A stretch of DNA of 5,627 bases, taken from the NCBI GenBank assembly GCA_039180865.1, contig JBCDCZ010000300.1, positions 1 to 5,627 of the forward strand. The letters are read 5' to 3'. The stretch comes from JBCDCU01 sp039180865. GTDB taxonomy: Bacteria; Pseudomonadota; Alphaproteobacteria; Rhizobiales; JACESI01. The stretch's first letter is position 1. Every line of letters starts with the position of its first letter. A program made the translations under genes and the position numbers. The notes beneath the pieces are model-generated. The model was not told the origin of the DNA, ran no database searches, and saw nothing but the letters and a program-made list of their open reading frames with translations. This document shows positions 1-5,627 of this stretch, one piece after another.

Positions 1-107
1 GATTGCTGTTTCACCATACCGGATCTCAGCATCAAGCGGTGAGACACGATCTCCGCTTCTTTCGGGGTATCGCGCAATGTTGGGAGGAAAAAGGTTGAAA
101 GACGCAT
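1..107 (-). CDS. proS: Prolyl-tRNA synthetase, N-terminal fragment (cut by left edge)
   Basis: The enzyme charges tRNA-Pro with proline in the cytoplasm. Only the first 35 codons and two bases of the next are in the window. Reading the minus strand from the ATG at 107-105 gives a protein that begins MRLSTFFLPTLRDTPKEAEI and continues VSHRLMLRSGMVKQQ. This matches the characteristic start of bacterial-type ProS (MRLS..F.PTLR..P.EAEIVSHRLMLRAGMI.QQ), which leads into the class II synthetase core. The reading frame is open to the edge. The Shine-Dalgarno is weak (GGA 10 bases before the ATG, or GAAG closer in), so the start rests mainly on family alignment. It lies 462 bases downstream of the DUF1467 gene on the same strand, and that gap suggests it has its own promoter. 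In many Rhizobiales proS follows this same block and precedes lolC/lolD; that part is from knowledge of the group, not seen here. Confidence 0.9.
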   Translation of the reverse strand, partial: MRLSTFFLPTLRDTPKEAEIVSHRLMLRSGMVKQQ

Positions 108-316
108 TGCTTCGCTGTCCGTTGACGTGATCGTTTCCCGTGCTTGCTATCGCCTTCGAGACCAAACTGCTAGAAAAATGTGAAAACCTATCCGATATGG
201 TGCGTAGGGGTAGACCACAAGTCTGCGACACGCAGCTCCATCATGACCGCAAACCCGAATTATGATCAAAGGATCGGCAAACGGTAGAAAAATCATGCAT
301 CTTCTTGAATTCAGGG

Positions 317-345
317 GATGACAAACCGCTTAACCTGCGCTACTC
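317..345 (+). promoter_or_regulatory. Weak candidate sigma70-like promoter for the plus-strand RNA
   Basis: GATGAC (317-322) and CTACTC (340-345) are 17 bases apart. They partly match the alphaproteobacterial housekeeping pattern CTTGAC-N17-CTATAT, at 4 of 6 and 3 of 6 positions. If used, transcription would begin near 352, giving an RNA of about 160 nt ending at the terminator at 487-514. The match is poor, and its position relative to the terminator is the main argument. The true start could lie further upstream. Confidence 0.25.
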
Positions 346-351
346 GTAACA

Positions 352-514
352 TAACAAGAAGGTCGATATACGACACGGCGAACGTTCTGAAGTCTTGGGA
401 GGGACTGCTCTTTCCGCGCGACCGTAAAGGACACCGCTGCACTGGACGAAAGTCTGGAATGAAAGAACAGAGAGCGACACCTTTTTAAAGGGCCCGTATG
501 GGCCCTTTCTTTTT
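352..514 (+). ncRNA. Candidate trans-encoded small RNA (possible alpha-r9/Smr9C-like)
   Basis: A strong intrinsic terminator on the plus strand with no recognised plus-strand gene before it implies a transcript ending at about 514. The segment can form local hairpins: GTCG-ATATA-CGAC at 362-374, and a six-pair stem CTGGAC/GTCTGG (two G-U pairs) closed by a GAAA tetraloop at 442-457. The terminator stem is at 487-508. None of the hallmarks of 4.5S RNA, RNase P RNA, tmRNA or 6S RNA could be found. It sits between proS and the DUF1467 gene, opposite in sense to both. From memory, Rhizobiales sRNAs of roughly 150 nt (the alpha-r9 family, founded on Smr9C of Sinorhizobium) have been described beside proS. 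The position and size fit, but I cannot align the sequences here. The 5' end is a guess from a weak promoter. The alternative is a short mRNA for the overlapping 56-codon ORF, which looks less likely. Confidence 0.5.
487..514 (+). terminator. Rho-independent terminator, plus strand
   Basis: A perfect nine-pair stem AAAGGGCCC/GGGCCCTTT (487-495 with 500-508) is closed by a GTAT loop. It is followed by CTTTTT, so the run 506-514 is T at all but one position. This is a textbook intrinsic terminator for transcription from left to right. Read on the minus strand, the stem is followed by TTTAAAAAGG, a poor U-tract. It would therefore be at best a weak terminator for the nuo-to-DUF1467 unit coming from the other side, although the hairpin could still protect that transcript's 3' end. 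Confidence 0.9.
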
Positions 515-569
515 GCTGATCCGGTTTTTTCAACGACGGCTCGGCGGTAATAAGCAGCTCAACTGATAT

Positions 570-836
570 CTAATCAAAATCCGGCACAAACGGGACGTCT
601 TCAAAACTCAATCCCCCGTAGATTACAGCTGCGTAAACCACACCGAGAATGGCCGCCGACAATACAGTCGTTGCAGCCATCTTACGCCAGATCATTGGTT
701 TAGACGGAGCGCTGGAGACCGTTCCGAGCGTCACATCATCGTTTTCGCCCTGGGTCCGTACACCGATAGGCAGGACTGCGAAGAATGTTAGCCACCAAAG
801 TATAAAATAAAACGCAACAACAGTGATAATCGACAT
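570..836 (-). CDS. DUF1467 family small membrane protein
   Basis: An 88-residue protein of unknown function, probably in the inner membrane. Two hydrophobic segments are visible: about residues 4-25, which includes the conserved-looking run FILWWLTFFAVLPIGVRTQG, and about 54-75 (TVLSAAILGVVYAAVIYGGL). They are joined by a polar loop. The WWLTFFAVLPIGVR motif is what I recognise as DUF1467, a family found almost only in alphaproteobacteria at this place beside mce and proS. The length is normal. The ATG at 836-834 lies 6 bases after the mce stop, and GAAGAGG inside the end of mce serves as ribosome binding site with somewhat long spacing (11 bases). Another ATG seven bases upstream is out of frame. 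It is the last gene of the apparent unit, ending with TAG at 572-570. No biochemical role is known to me. Confidence 0.85.
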   Translation of the reverse strand: MSIITVVAFYFILWWLTFFAVLPIGVRTQGENDDVTLGTVSSAPSKPMIWRKMAATTVLSAAILGVVYAAVIYGGLSFEDVPFVPDFD

Positions 837-842
837 AATGCA

Positions 843-1247
843 TCAAACCTCTTCGAGTTCGATCAGGGTTCCCTGGAAATCCTTCGGATGAAGGAAGAGG
901 ACAGGTTTGCCATGGGCCCCGATTTTGGGGTCACCGTCGCCGAGGATACGAGCCCCCTCGTCAACAAGCTTTGTGCTTGCCGCCTTGATATCATCAACTT
1001 CGTAGCAGATGTGATGGATCCCGCCAGCCGGATTTTTTTCAAGAAAACCCTCAATCGGAGACCCGTCTCCGAGCGGGTGAAGAAGCTCGATCTTCGTATT
1101 GGGAAGTTCAATAAAGACGACCGTGACACCATGCTCCGGCAGAGATTGCGGCTCAGACACATTCGCACCAAGGGTTTGACTATATTGCGCCATCGCGGCC
1201 GGGAGATCCGGCACTGCGATCGCCACATGATTAAGCCTGCCGATCAT
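843..1247 (-). CDS. mce: Methylmalonyl-CoA epimerase
   Basis: The enzyme interconverts (R)- and (S)-methylmalonyl-CoA in the cytoplasm, linking propionyl-CoA carboxylase to methylmalonyl-CoA mutase and so to succinyl-CoA. It is a metal-dependent VOC-superfamily fold with two beta-alpha-beta-beta-beta repeats. Numbered from the ATG at 1253, the likely metal ligands are His9 (LNHVAIAVPDL), Glu56 (KIELLHPLG), His81 (GGIHHICYEV) and Glu132 (GTLIELEEV). Glu40 (PEHGV) sits where the family's general base is expected. The frame is open from an ATG at 1253, but AGAGG directly abuts that codon. The same AGAGG is 6 bases before the third codon, also ATG, and the family usually begins M(I/L)GRLNHVAIAV. 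I therefore choose 1247, giving 134 residues. It lies about 64 bases after rnj and 6 before the DUF1467 gene. A generic glyoxalase-like dioxygenase is less likely, given the near-complete match to Mce motifs. Confidence 0.93.
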   Translation of the reverse strand: MIGRLNHVAIAVPDLPAAMAQYSQTLGANVSEPQSLPEHGVTVVFIELPNTKIELLHPLGDGSPIEGFLEKNPAGGIHHICYEVDDIKAASTKLVDEGARILGDGDPKIGAHGKPVLFLHPKDFQGTLIELEEV

Positions 1248-1311
1248 AGACATCCTCTTGCTCTGGTTTCAGCCGATAACAAACAAGCACCGATCGATCG
1301 AAGTGATGACC

Positions 1312-2985
1312 TTATGCTTCAAGGATCAAAACCGAGCAAACCGGTTTCTTTCCCCAGAGCTGATTGATTTTCGCGCGCACAGCCCGGTAAACCGCTTCAC
1401 GGACAAGTTCATGGTCGCGCCGCTTCTTTTTCGCAAGACCTTCGAGTACTTGCAAGACCGTCTCGAACACGATGTCTTCGATCAATTCGTCATCGTCATC
1501 CTCGACTGGTAGACCAAAAAGCTCAATCGCGGGATCGTCGAGAATCTCACCCTTGGGATCGAGCACAATGGCAACGCTGACAATCCCTGCGAACGAGAGC
1601 TTCCGGCGTTCCAGAACGCCTGCACTCGCTTCGTCGCGGATGAGATTTCCATCTCGCACCAGGATTCCTGAAGGAACCTCGTCAACTTTCTGAAGAGCAC
1701 CCGGCGCGATTTGAATGACATCACCATTCTCGATCACCATCACATCGCTGATGCCCGCTTCTTCACCAAGCCTTGCATGGGCGCGAAGATGCATGGCCTC
1801 TCCGTGGACCGGAATGAGCGACCGTGGCTTGACCCATTCATACATCTGTTTGAGTTCGTTGCGCCTTGGGTGGCCTGTTACGTGAACGAGTTCCTCGCGA
1901 TCGGTGATGACCTCAACGCCGGAGCGAACCAGTTGATTGATGATTCCGCCGATCACCTTTTCATTGCCCGGAATCGCACGGGACGAGAAGATCACCGTAT
2001 CGCCTTTGGAAAAGGCAATTTCCCGATGATCGTCGCGCGCTATCCTGGCAAGCGCCGCCCTTGGCTCGCCTTGAGATCCCGTCAGGATCACGCACACCTT
2101 GTCGCGCGGAAGATAGCCAAACTCGGCTTCGCTGACGAAAGGCGGGATGTCCTCGAGATATCCGAGTTCGCGGGAAACATCGACGACCCTTCGCATGGCT
2201 GCGCCCATCAGAACGACCTGACGATCCGCTCTCGCGGCCGCTCGCGCAATCGCGGCAATACGCGCGACGTTTGATGAGAAGGTGGTGACCGCAACCCGGT
2301 TCTTCGCCTCCCCCATGATCCGACCGAGTTCGGCTTCAATGTCTTTCTCGCTCGGACTTTCACCATCGCGCATGGCGTTGGTCGAATCGCAGATAAGTGT
2401 CAGAACACCGCCACTCTCGCCGATCTGTTTGAAGCGATCCACATCGGTTGAGAGTCCAACGCCCGGCGTTGGATCGAGTTTCCAGTCGCCCGTATGCATG
2501 ACCCTTCCGGCCGGCGTTGTAATGAGGAGAGAATTCGGTTCCGGAATCGAGTGGGATACGGGAATGAACTCAATCGAAAATGGTCCAAGTGTGAGCTCGT
2601 CGCCCTGCTTCACGATCGTCGTCGGTATCGGCTCATATTCGCCGAACCGGGCCGCCTTGGCATTGAGGAGACCCGCAACGAATTCCGTGCAATAGACGGG
2701 GCATTCAAGGGCGGGCCAAAGCTCGAGAAGCGCACCGTAATGGTCTTCATGCGCGTGGGTGATGATAATCGCGAGAAGATCGTTTCTGATCGTTTCCAGA
2801 AATGCGATATCGGGAAAAATCACGTCAACGCCAGGCTGGTGCGGTCCTGGAAAGGAGATTCCAAAATCGACCACGATCCACTGGCGCTTAGCACTTGTCC
2901 CATACCCGTAAAGGGCAAGGTTCATACCGATTTCACCGACACCGCCTAGCGGTACGAAGACAAGTTCGTCTTTACTCTTGGACAC
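1312..2985 (-). CDS. rnj: Ribonuclease J
   Basis: A metallo-beta-lactamase/beta-CASP ribonuclease of 557 residues with 5'-3' exonuclease and endonuclease activity, acting in rRNA 5' maturation and mRNA turnover. The start LVFVPLGGVGEIGMN (8-22) is typical of RNase J. The zinc motif HAHEDH is at 77-82, with further ligands His145 (PVSHS) and Asp167 (HTGDWKLD). The beta-CASP region spans roughly 205-365, and the return motifs VTGHPRRNEL (369-378) and PVHGE (392-396) follow. The C-terminal domain (about 440-557) contains an acidic run EDDDDE at 495-500 and a basic KKKRR at 519-523, probably a linker. The length is as usual for rhizobial RNase J, and all catalytic residues are present. The start is GTG (2985-2983), with AGAGGG just upstream at short spacing; the next in-frame Met (21) would remove conserved core. 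It follows birA by 27 bases. RNase Z and other beta-CASP proteins are excluded by the N-terminal motif and length. Confidence 0.96.
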   Translation of the reverse strand: MSKSKDELVFVPLGGVGEIGMNLALYGYGTSAKRQWIVVDFGISFPGPHQPGVDVIFPDIAFLETIRNDLLAIIITHAHEDHYGALLELWPALECPVYCTEFVAGLLNAKAARFGEYEPIPTTIVKQGDELTLGPFSIEFIPVSHSIPEPNSLLITTPAGRVMHTGDWKLDPTPGVGLSTDVDRFKQIGESGGVLTLICDSTNAMRDGESPSEKDIEAELGRIMGEAKNRVAVTTFSSNVARIAAIARAAARADRQVVLMGAAMRRVVDVSRELGYLEDIPPFVSEAEFGYLPRDKVCVILTGSQGEPRAALARIARDDHREIAFSKGDTVIFSSRAIPGNEKVIGGIINQLVRSGVEVITDREELVHVTGHPRRNELKQMYEWVKPRSLIPVHGEAMHLRAHARLGEEAGISDVMVIENGDVIQIAPGALQKVDEVPSGILVRDGNLIRDEASAGVLERRKLSFAGIVSVAIVLDPKGEILDDPAIELFGLPVEDDDDELIEDIVFETVLQVLEGLAKKKRRDHELVREAVYRAVRAKINQLWGKKPVCSVLILEA

Positions 2986-3012
2986 ACGCCCTCTTTTCTT
3001 GATGATGGACGA

Positions 3013-3765
3013 TCAATTGAAAAACACATCACCAGCGCTGATGATGCGTTCCGTACCGTCTTTTTCTTGCAGGATCAGCCGCCCCGCGGCATCGAGATCG
3101 CGAAACTGGCCCCTAAAGTCCTGCTCGTCAAGTCGCACGACGATCGCGTCCCCTAAACCGATCGCCCTTTGAAGCCACTTCTTACGGATCGCACTGAAGT
3201 TTGCGCCACGGTCCCACAAGTGGAGATTTGTGAGGAATGCCGGCCTGAATGCGTCGAAAAGCTGATCGGGAGAGACGCCTTGGCCTTCAGCCCTGAGGCT
3301 CGTTGCCTGATAAGGCGTGTCTTCAGGGGCATGGCTGCAATTGACACCGACGCCGATCACGATGTCGAGTCGATTGCCTGTATGCCGAGCCTCCAAAAGG
3401 AGCCCCGCGATCTTGGCACCCTTCCACAAGAGGTCATTCGGCCATTTCACACGACAGGCATCATCCGCATCGGGGCCGCAGAGATCCGACACCGCTTCAT
3501 GGAGGGCAACAGCTGCGACGAAAGAGAGGCCAGGCGCTTCATCCGCCCCGGACGGCTCTCTCAGGTAAATGCTGGTATAGAGGTTGCCCTTCTCCGATAC
3601 CCAGGGACGACCACGCCGCCCCCTTCCCTGCAATTGTCGCTCGCCGGTGACAAAGAAAAGATCGAGGTTCTGCGCGCGCCCAATACGAAACGCTTCATCA
3701 TTCGTCGACCCGACATCGCCGAAAGCAAAGCAGGGCACACCGCCCGGATTACTCATTTCCAGCAC
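3013..3765 (-). CDS. birA: Biotin--[acetyl-CoA-carboxylase] ligase (one-domain BirA)
   Basis: The protein activates biotin to biotinyl-5'-AMP and transfers it to the lysine of biotin carboxyl carrier domains (acetyl-CoA, propionyl-CoA and pyruvate carboxylases). At 250 residues it lacks the N-terminal helix-turn-helix of E. coli BirA, so it should be a ligase only and not a repressor. Visible motifs are GSTNDEA (19-25), the biotinyl-AMP loop GRGRRGRPW (47-55), KWPNDLLW (107-114), the probable biotin-contacting Lys118 in GAKIAGLLLE, and VIGVGVNC (136-143). A small SH3-like C-terminal domain (about 205-250) ends in GDVFFN. The start is GTG at 3765-3763. AAAGG 6 bases upstream, at the nuoN stop, supports it; the in-frame ATG at codon 4 has only a weak GGA. 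It begins 9 bases after nuoN, which implies translation from the nuo transcript. Confidence 0.94.
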   Translation of the reverse strand: MLEMSNPGGVPCFAFGDVGSTNDEAFRIGRAQNLDLFFVTGERQLQGRGRRGRPWVSEKGNLYTSIYLREPSGADEAPGLSFVAAVALHEAVSDLCGPDADDACRVKWPNDLLWKGAKIAGLLLEARHTGNRLDIVIGVGVNCSHAPEDTPYQATSLRAEGQGVSPDQLFDAFRPAFLTNLHLWDRGANFSAIRKKWLQRAIGLGDAIVVRLDEQDFRGQFRDLDAAGRLILQEKDGTERIISAGDVFFN

Positions 3766-3774
3766 AGGGCGCCT

Positions 3775-5220
3775 TTAGAAGAATGTCTTTGCAGCAGTCT
3801 CGGCGATCCCCCCGACCGGTCCGGCGACAAGGATAAAGCCGACAACGAAGACCCCGCTGAGTGCAATCACCACCCTCAACTCGCCCGGCATCGGTTCGAA
3901 CGGCGATTCCGCTTCGTCGAAATACATGATCTTGATGATGCGAAGATAATAATATGCACCGATCACACTTGTAACGACGCCAATGACCGCAAGCATGTAA
4001 AGATCAGCTTCAATGGCGGCAACAAAGACGTACCATTTGCCAAAGAAGCCGGCGAGCGGAGGAATACCGGCGAGCGAGAACATGATCATCGCGAGAACGA
4101 AGGCCATCCAGGGATGGGTCTTCGACGCGCCGGAAAGCGCGGAGATGTCTTCAGAAGCGCCATCGCGATTGCGCATTGCCAGAATGCATGCAAACGCTCC
4201 AAGCGTCATGAAAAGATAGATCAGCATATAAAGGATGACGCCGCGCACGCCGACCTGGCTCCCCGCTGCAAGACCCACCAGCGCATAACCCATATGACCA
4301 ATCGAGGAATAGGCCATCAGCCGTTTGATGTTTTGCTGGCCGATTGCAGCAAATGCGCCGAGGATCATCGAAGCAATCGAGATAAAGACGATGATCTGCT
4401 GCCAGTCTTTCGTGATCGGTTCAAACGCGTCGTAGACAACCCGAACAAAGAGCGCCACTGCGGCAATCTTCGGTGCGGCTGCGAAGAACGCCGTGATCGG
4501 TGTTGGTGCGCCTTCATAGACGTCAGGCGTCCACATATGGAACGGCACCGCGGAAATTTTGAAGGCAAGACCGGCAATGACGAAAACGAGGCCGACGATA
4601 AGTCCAACCGGCGGCTTTTCGGCTTCGAGTGCTGCCGCAATTGCGGAAAACTCGGTGTGCCCGGTAAAGCCATATGTCAGCGACATCCCGTAAAGCAGGA
4701 AGCCGGACGAAAGCGCTCCAAGCACGAAGTATTTAAGACCGGCTTCGGTCGCACGGGTCGATTCCCGGTTAATGGCTGCCACGACATAAAGCGCCAGCGA
4801 CTGAAGTTCTAGGCCAAGGTAAAGCGAGATGAGGTCGTTCGCTGAAATCATCATCATCATGCCGAGCGTCGCAAGCACGATGAGGACGGGATATTCGAAC
4901 CGGTCGAAATTCTCTCGCCGCATGAAGGCAATCGACATTGCGATGGCAGCGACGGACCCGATCAGGGTCAAGATCTTCATCAGGTTCGCGAACGGATCGA
5001 TCACGAACGCACCACTGAAGGTGGTCACGACCTCGTTGGAGTTTTGCGAAATCATGATACCGGCGACGATGAGGAGCGCGATCGCTAGGCCGGTCACGGT
5101 CGAGCTTGAGCGTTCAGTCGTAAAGACCCCGATCATCAGGAGGACCATCGATCCGACGGCCAGGATAATCTCCGGCAGAGCCGGGACCAGATTGAGGGCT
5201 GCGAGGTATTCTTCTTGCAT
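3775..5220 (-). CDS. nuoN: NADH-quinone oxidoreductase subunit N
   Basis: One of the three antiporter-like membrane subunits of respiratory Complex I, in the inner membrane, helping to move protons as NADH is oxidised and quinone reduced. It is 481 residues and hydrophobic throughout, consistent with the 14-helix fold. Conserved charges stand in membrane segments: Glu138 (YLGLELQSLALY), Lys221 with His228 (AFKISAVPFHMWTPDVYEGA), Lys251 (AAPKIAAVALF), Lys299 (QNIKRLMAYSSIGHMGY) and Lys395 (GIPPLAGFFGKWYVF). These are the glutamate and lysines expected along the proton path, and none is missing. The length is normal for NuoN; the family also includes Mrp antiporter subunits, but the position after nuoM and the LMAYSSIGHMGY pattern favour NuoN. 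The ATG at 5220-5218 is preceded by AGGGG at 6 bases. It starts 11 bases after the nuoM stop. Confidence 0.97.
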   Translation of the reverse strand: MQEEYLAALNLVPALPEIILAVGSMVLLMIGVFTTERSSSTVTGLAIALLIVAGIMISQNSNEVVTTFSGAFVIDPFANLMKILTLIGSVAAIAMSIAFMRRENFDRFEYPVLIVLATLGMMMMISANDLISLYLGLELQSLALYVVAAINRESTRATEAGLKYFVLGALSSGFLLYGMSLTYGFTGHTEFSAIAAALEAEKPPVGLIVGLVFVIAGLAFKISAVPFHMWTPDVYEGAPTPITAFFAAAPKIAAVALFVRVVYDAFEPITKDWQQIIVFISIASMILGAFAAIGQQNIKRLMAYSSIGHMGYALVGLAAGSQVGVRGVILYMLIYLFMTLGAFACILAMRNRDGASEDISALSGASKTHPWMAFVLAMIMFSLAGIPPLAGFFGKWYVFVAAIEADLYMLAVIGVVTSVIGAYYYLRIIKIMYFDEAESPFEPMPGELRVVIALSGVFVVGFILVAGPVGGIAETAAKTFF

Positions 5221-5231
5221 AACGTGCCCCT

Positions 5232-5627
5232 CTATTTCGCGCCAAGGGCGGCTTGCTGCACACCCGCTTCGGCTGCCGCCAGCGCTTCAGTGTAATTCTG
5301 GAGCAGATTATCGACCGATGCCGCAGTGACATCGAAAACCGGGGCCGGATAAACGCCGAAGAAAATGACGAAGAAGATTAGCGGGATCAAAATAACTCTT
5401 TCCCGCATCGAGAGATCGAGCATCGTCTTCAAGCTCTCTTTCTCAAGAACGCCGAAGATCACCCGGCGATAGAGCCAGAGCGCGTAGGCCGCCGACAGGA
5501 TCACCCCGGTCGTTGCAAGCACGGCAACCCAGGTGTTCGCCTTGAAAGCCCCCATCAAAGTGAGAAACTCGCCAACGAAACCGCTGGTTCCAGGAAGGCC
5601 CACATTCGCCATCGTGAAGATCATAAA
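5232..5627 (-). CDS. nuoM: NADH-quinone oxidoreductase subunit M, C-terminal part (cut by right edge)
   Basis: Another antiporter-like, proton-pumping subunit of Complex I. Only the last 131 residues are present, and the frame stays open to the edge (TTT before the first visible ATG, so that ATG is internal). The fragment opens in the conserved segment ANVGLPGTSGFVGEFLTLMG, a NuoM/ND4 signature. Two membrane helices follow, about fragment residues 33-54 (VAVLATTGVILSAAYALWLYRR) and 77-96 (VILIPLIFFVIFFGVYPAP). The tail is polar and Ala-rich, with no further signal. It ends with TAG at 5234-5232, and nuoN follows after 11 bases. In the family the full subunit is about 500 residues, so roughly three quarters lies beyond the window. 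Confidence 0.95.
   Translation of the reverse strand, partial: FMIFTMANVGLPGTSGFVGEFLTLMGAFKANTWVAVLATTGVILSAAYALWLYRRVIFGVLEKESLKTMLDLSMRERVILIPLIFFVIFFGVYPAPVFDVTAASVDNLLQNYTEALAAAEAGVQQAALGAK

Larger units (their letters stand above)
108..569. other. 462-base intergenic region between proS and the DUF1467 gene
   Basis: No protein gene with family resemblance is found on either strand. The stretch is more AT-rich than its flanks. Its right half holds a plus-strand terminator and a candidate small RNA (listed separately). Its left half is the proS upstream region. On the minus strand there is a CATAAT hexamer at 264-259, one mismatch from the sigma70 -10 consensus, but no convincing -35 at 16-18 bases, so I do not call a proS promoter. 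Two short inverted repeats share bases 223-226: 210-215 with 221-226, and 223-227 with 231-235. A 9-base direct repeat, TAGAAAAAT, occurs at 171-179 and 285-293. No tRNA, riboswitch or insertion sequence was recognised. Confidence 0.7.

Noticed and set aside
122..152. TTGACG at 122-127 with CTATCG at 147-152 as a plus-strand promoter
   Set aside because: The spacer is 19 bases and the -10 match is poor. It is also close to the proS start and far from the terminator, so it is not convincing.
171..293. Direct repeat TAGAAAAAT (171-179 and 285-293) as operator pair
   Set aside because: Nine AT-rich bases repeated once in an AT-rich gap is easily chance, and no third copy or promoter geometry supports regulation.
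352..486. 6S RNA, RNase P RNA, 4.5S RNA or tmRNA as identity of the plus-strand transcript
   Set aside because: I looked for the GAGGAAAGTCCGG core of RNase P, the GGTCAGGTCCG/GGAAGCAGCC core of SRP RNA, the CCTTGAAC-type arms of 6S and the tRNA-like ends of tmRNA. None is present; GGACGAAAGTCTGG only superficially resembles the RNase P motif.
330..533. Minus-strand 67-codon frame over the terminator
   Set aside because: It begins at the far side of a 9-pair terminator stem and reads through it. The product is low-similarity and Arg/Ser-rich, and the plus-strand terminator explains the DNA better.
1291..1300. CGATCGATCG palindrome in the rnj-mce gap
   Set aside because: It is a tandem of a common restriction-like tetramer, too short and without flanking symmetry. 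No promoter or operator context was found around it.
888..1367. Plus-strand 159-codon frame and minus-strand 121-codon alternative frame across mce
   Set aside because: Both are shadows of mce, whose own frame carries all metal-ligand motifs.
1711..2274. Plus-strand frame of 187 codons (and neighbours at 2282-2695 and 2494-2949) antisense to rnj
   Set aside because: They are mirror frames of a strongly conserved gene, with no ribosome binding site of note and no family resemblance.
3169..4812. A 547-codon open frame on the plus strand, antisense to birA and nuoN
   Set aside because: Its product is rich in Arg, His, Cys, Asp and Lys with no recognisable domain, as expected from reading hydrophobic nuoN codons backwards. 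It spans the nuoN/birA junction, while both minus-strand genes have all family motifs.

Overview
The window is a conserved alphaproteobacterial chromosomal block, most likely from the Hyphomicrobiales (rhizobia and relatives). That assignment rests on gene order and protein types: the 3' end of the Complex I (nuo) operon is followed by a one-domain biotin ligase, a rhizobial-length RNase J, methylmalonyl-CoA epimerase, a DUF1467 membrane protein and prolyl-tRNA synthetase. By eye the genes are moderately GC-rich and the non-coding stretch at the left is more AT-rich. The species cannot be named from this sequence.

Every recognisable protein gene is on the minus strand, so transcription runs from high to low coordinates. 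The order is nuoM (3' end only, cut by the right edge), nuoN, birA, rnj, mce, a DUF1467 gene, and then, after a 462-base gap, the first 35 codons of proS, cut by the left edge. Spacing from nuoM to the DUF1467 gene is 11, 9, 27, about 64 and 6 bases, with no terminator in between, so these genes look like one read-through unit. Several starts are non-ATG or need adjustment: birA and rnj begin with GTG, and mce probably starts at its third codon.

The gap at 108-569 is the only part not explained by standard protein genes. It carries a textbook Rho-independent terminator on the PLUS strand (487-514), although no recognised plus-strand gene precedes it. Upstream of it lie a weak sigma70-like promoter and a segment with a strong GAAA-tetraloop hairpin. 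The simplest reading is a small non-coding RNA of about 160 nt, transcribed divergently from proS and convergently with the DUF1467 gene. From memory, rhizobial trans-encoded sRNAs (the alpha-r9/Smr9C type) have been reported beside proS, so this may be a member of such a family rather than something new. A 56-codon ORF overlaps the same segment but does not look coding.

Functionally, the block joins proton-pumping NADH dehydrogenase subunits (NuoM, NuoN) to housekeeping functions: biotinylation of carboxylases, mRNA and rRNA 5' processing and decay, the propionate/methylmalonyl-CoA pathway, and proline tRNA charging. BirA and Mce connect loosely, because propionyl-CoA carboxylase is a biotin enzyme that makes the substrate of Mce. 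I see no mobile element, CRISPR array, tRNA, rRNA or defence-like system.
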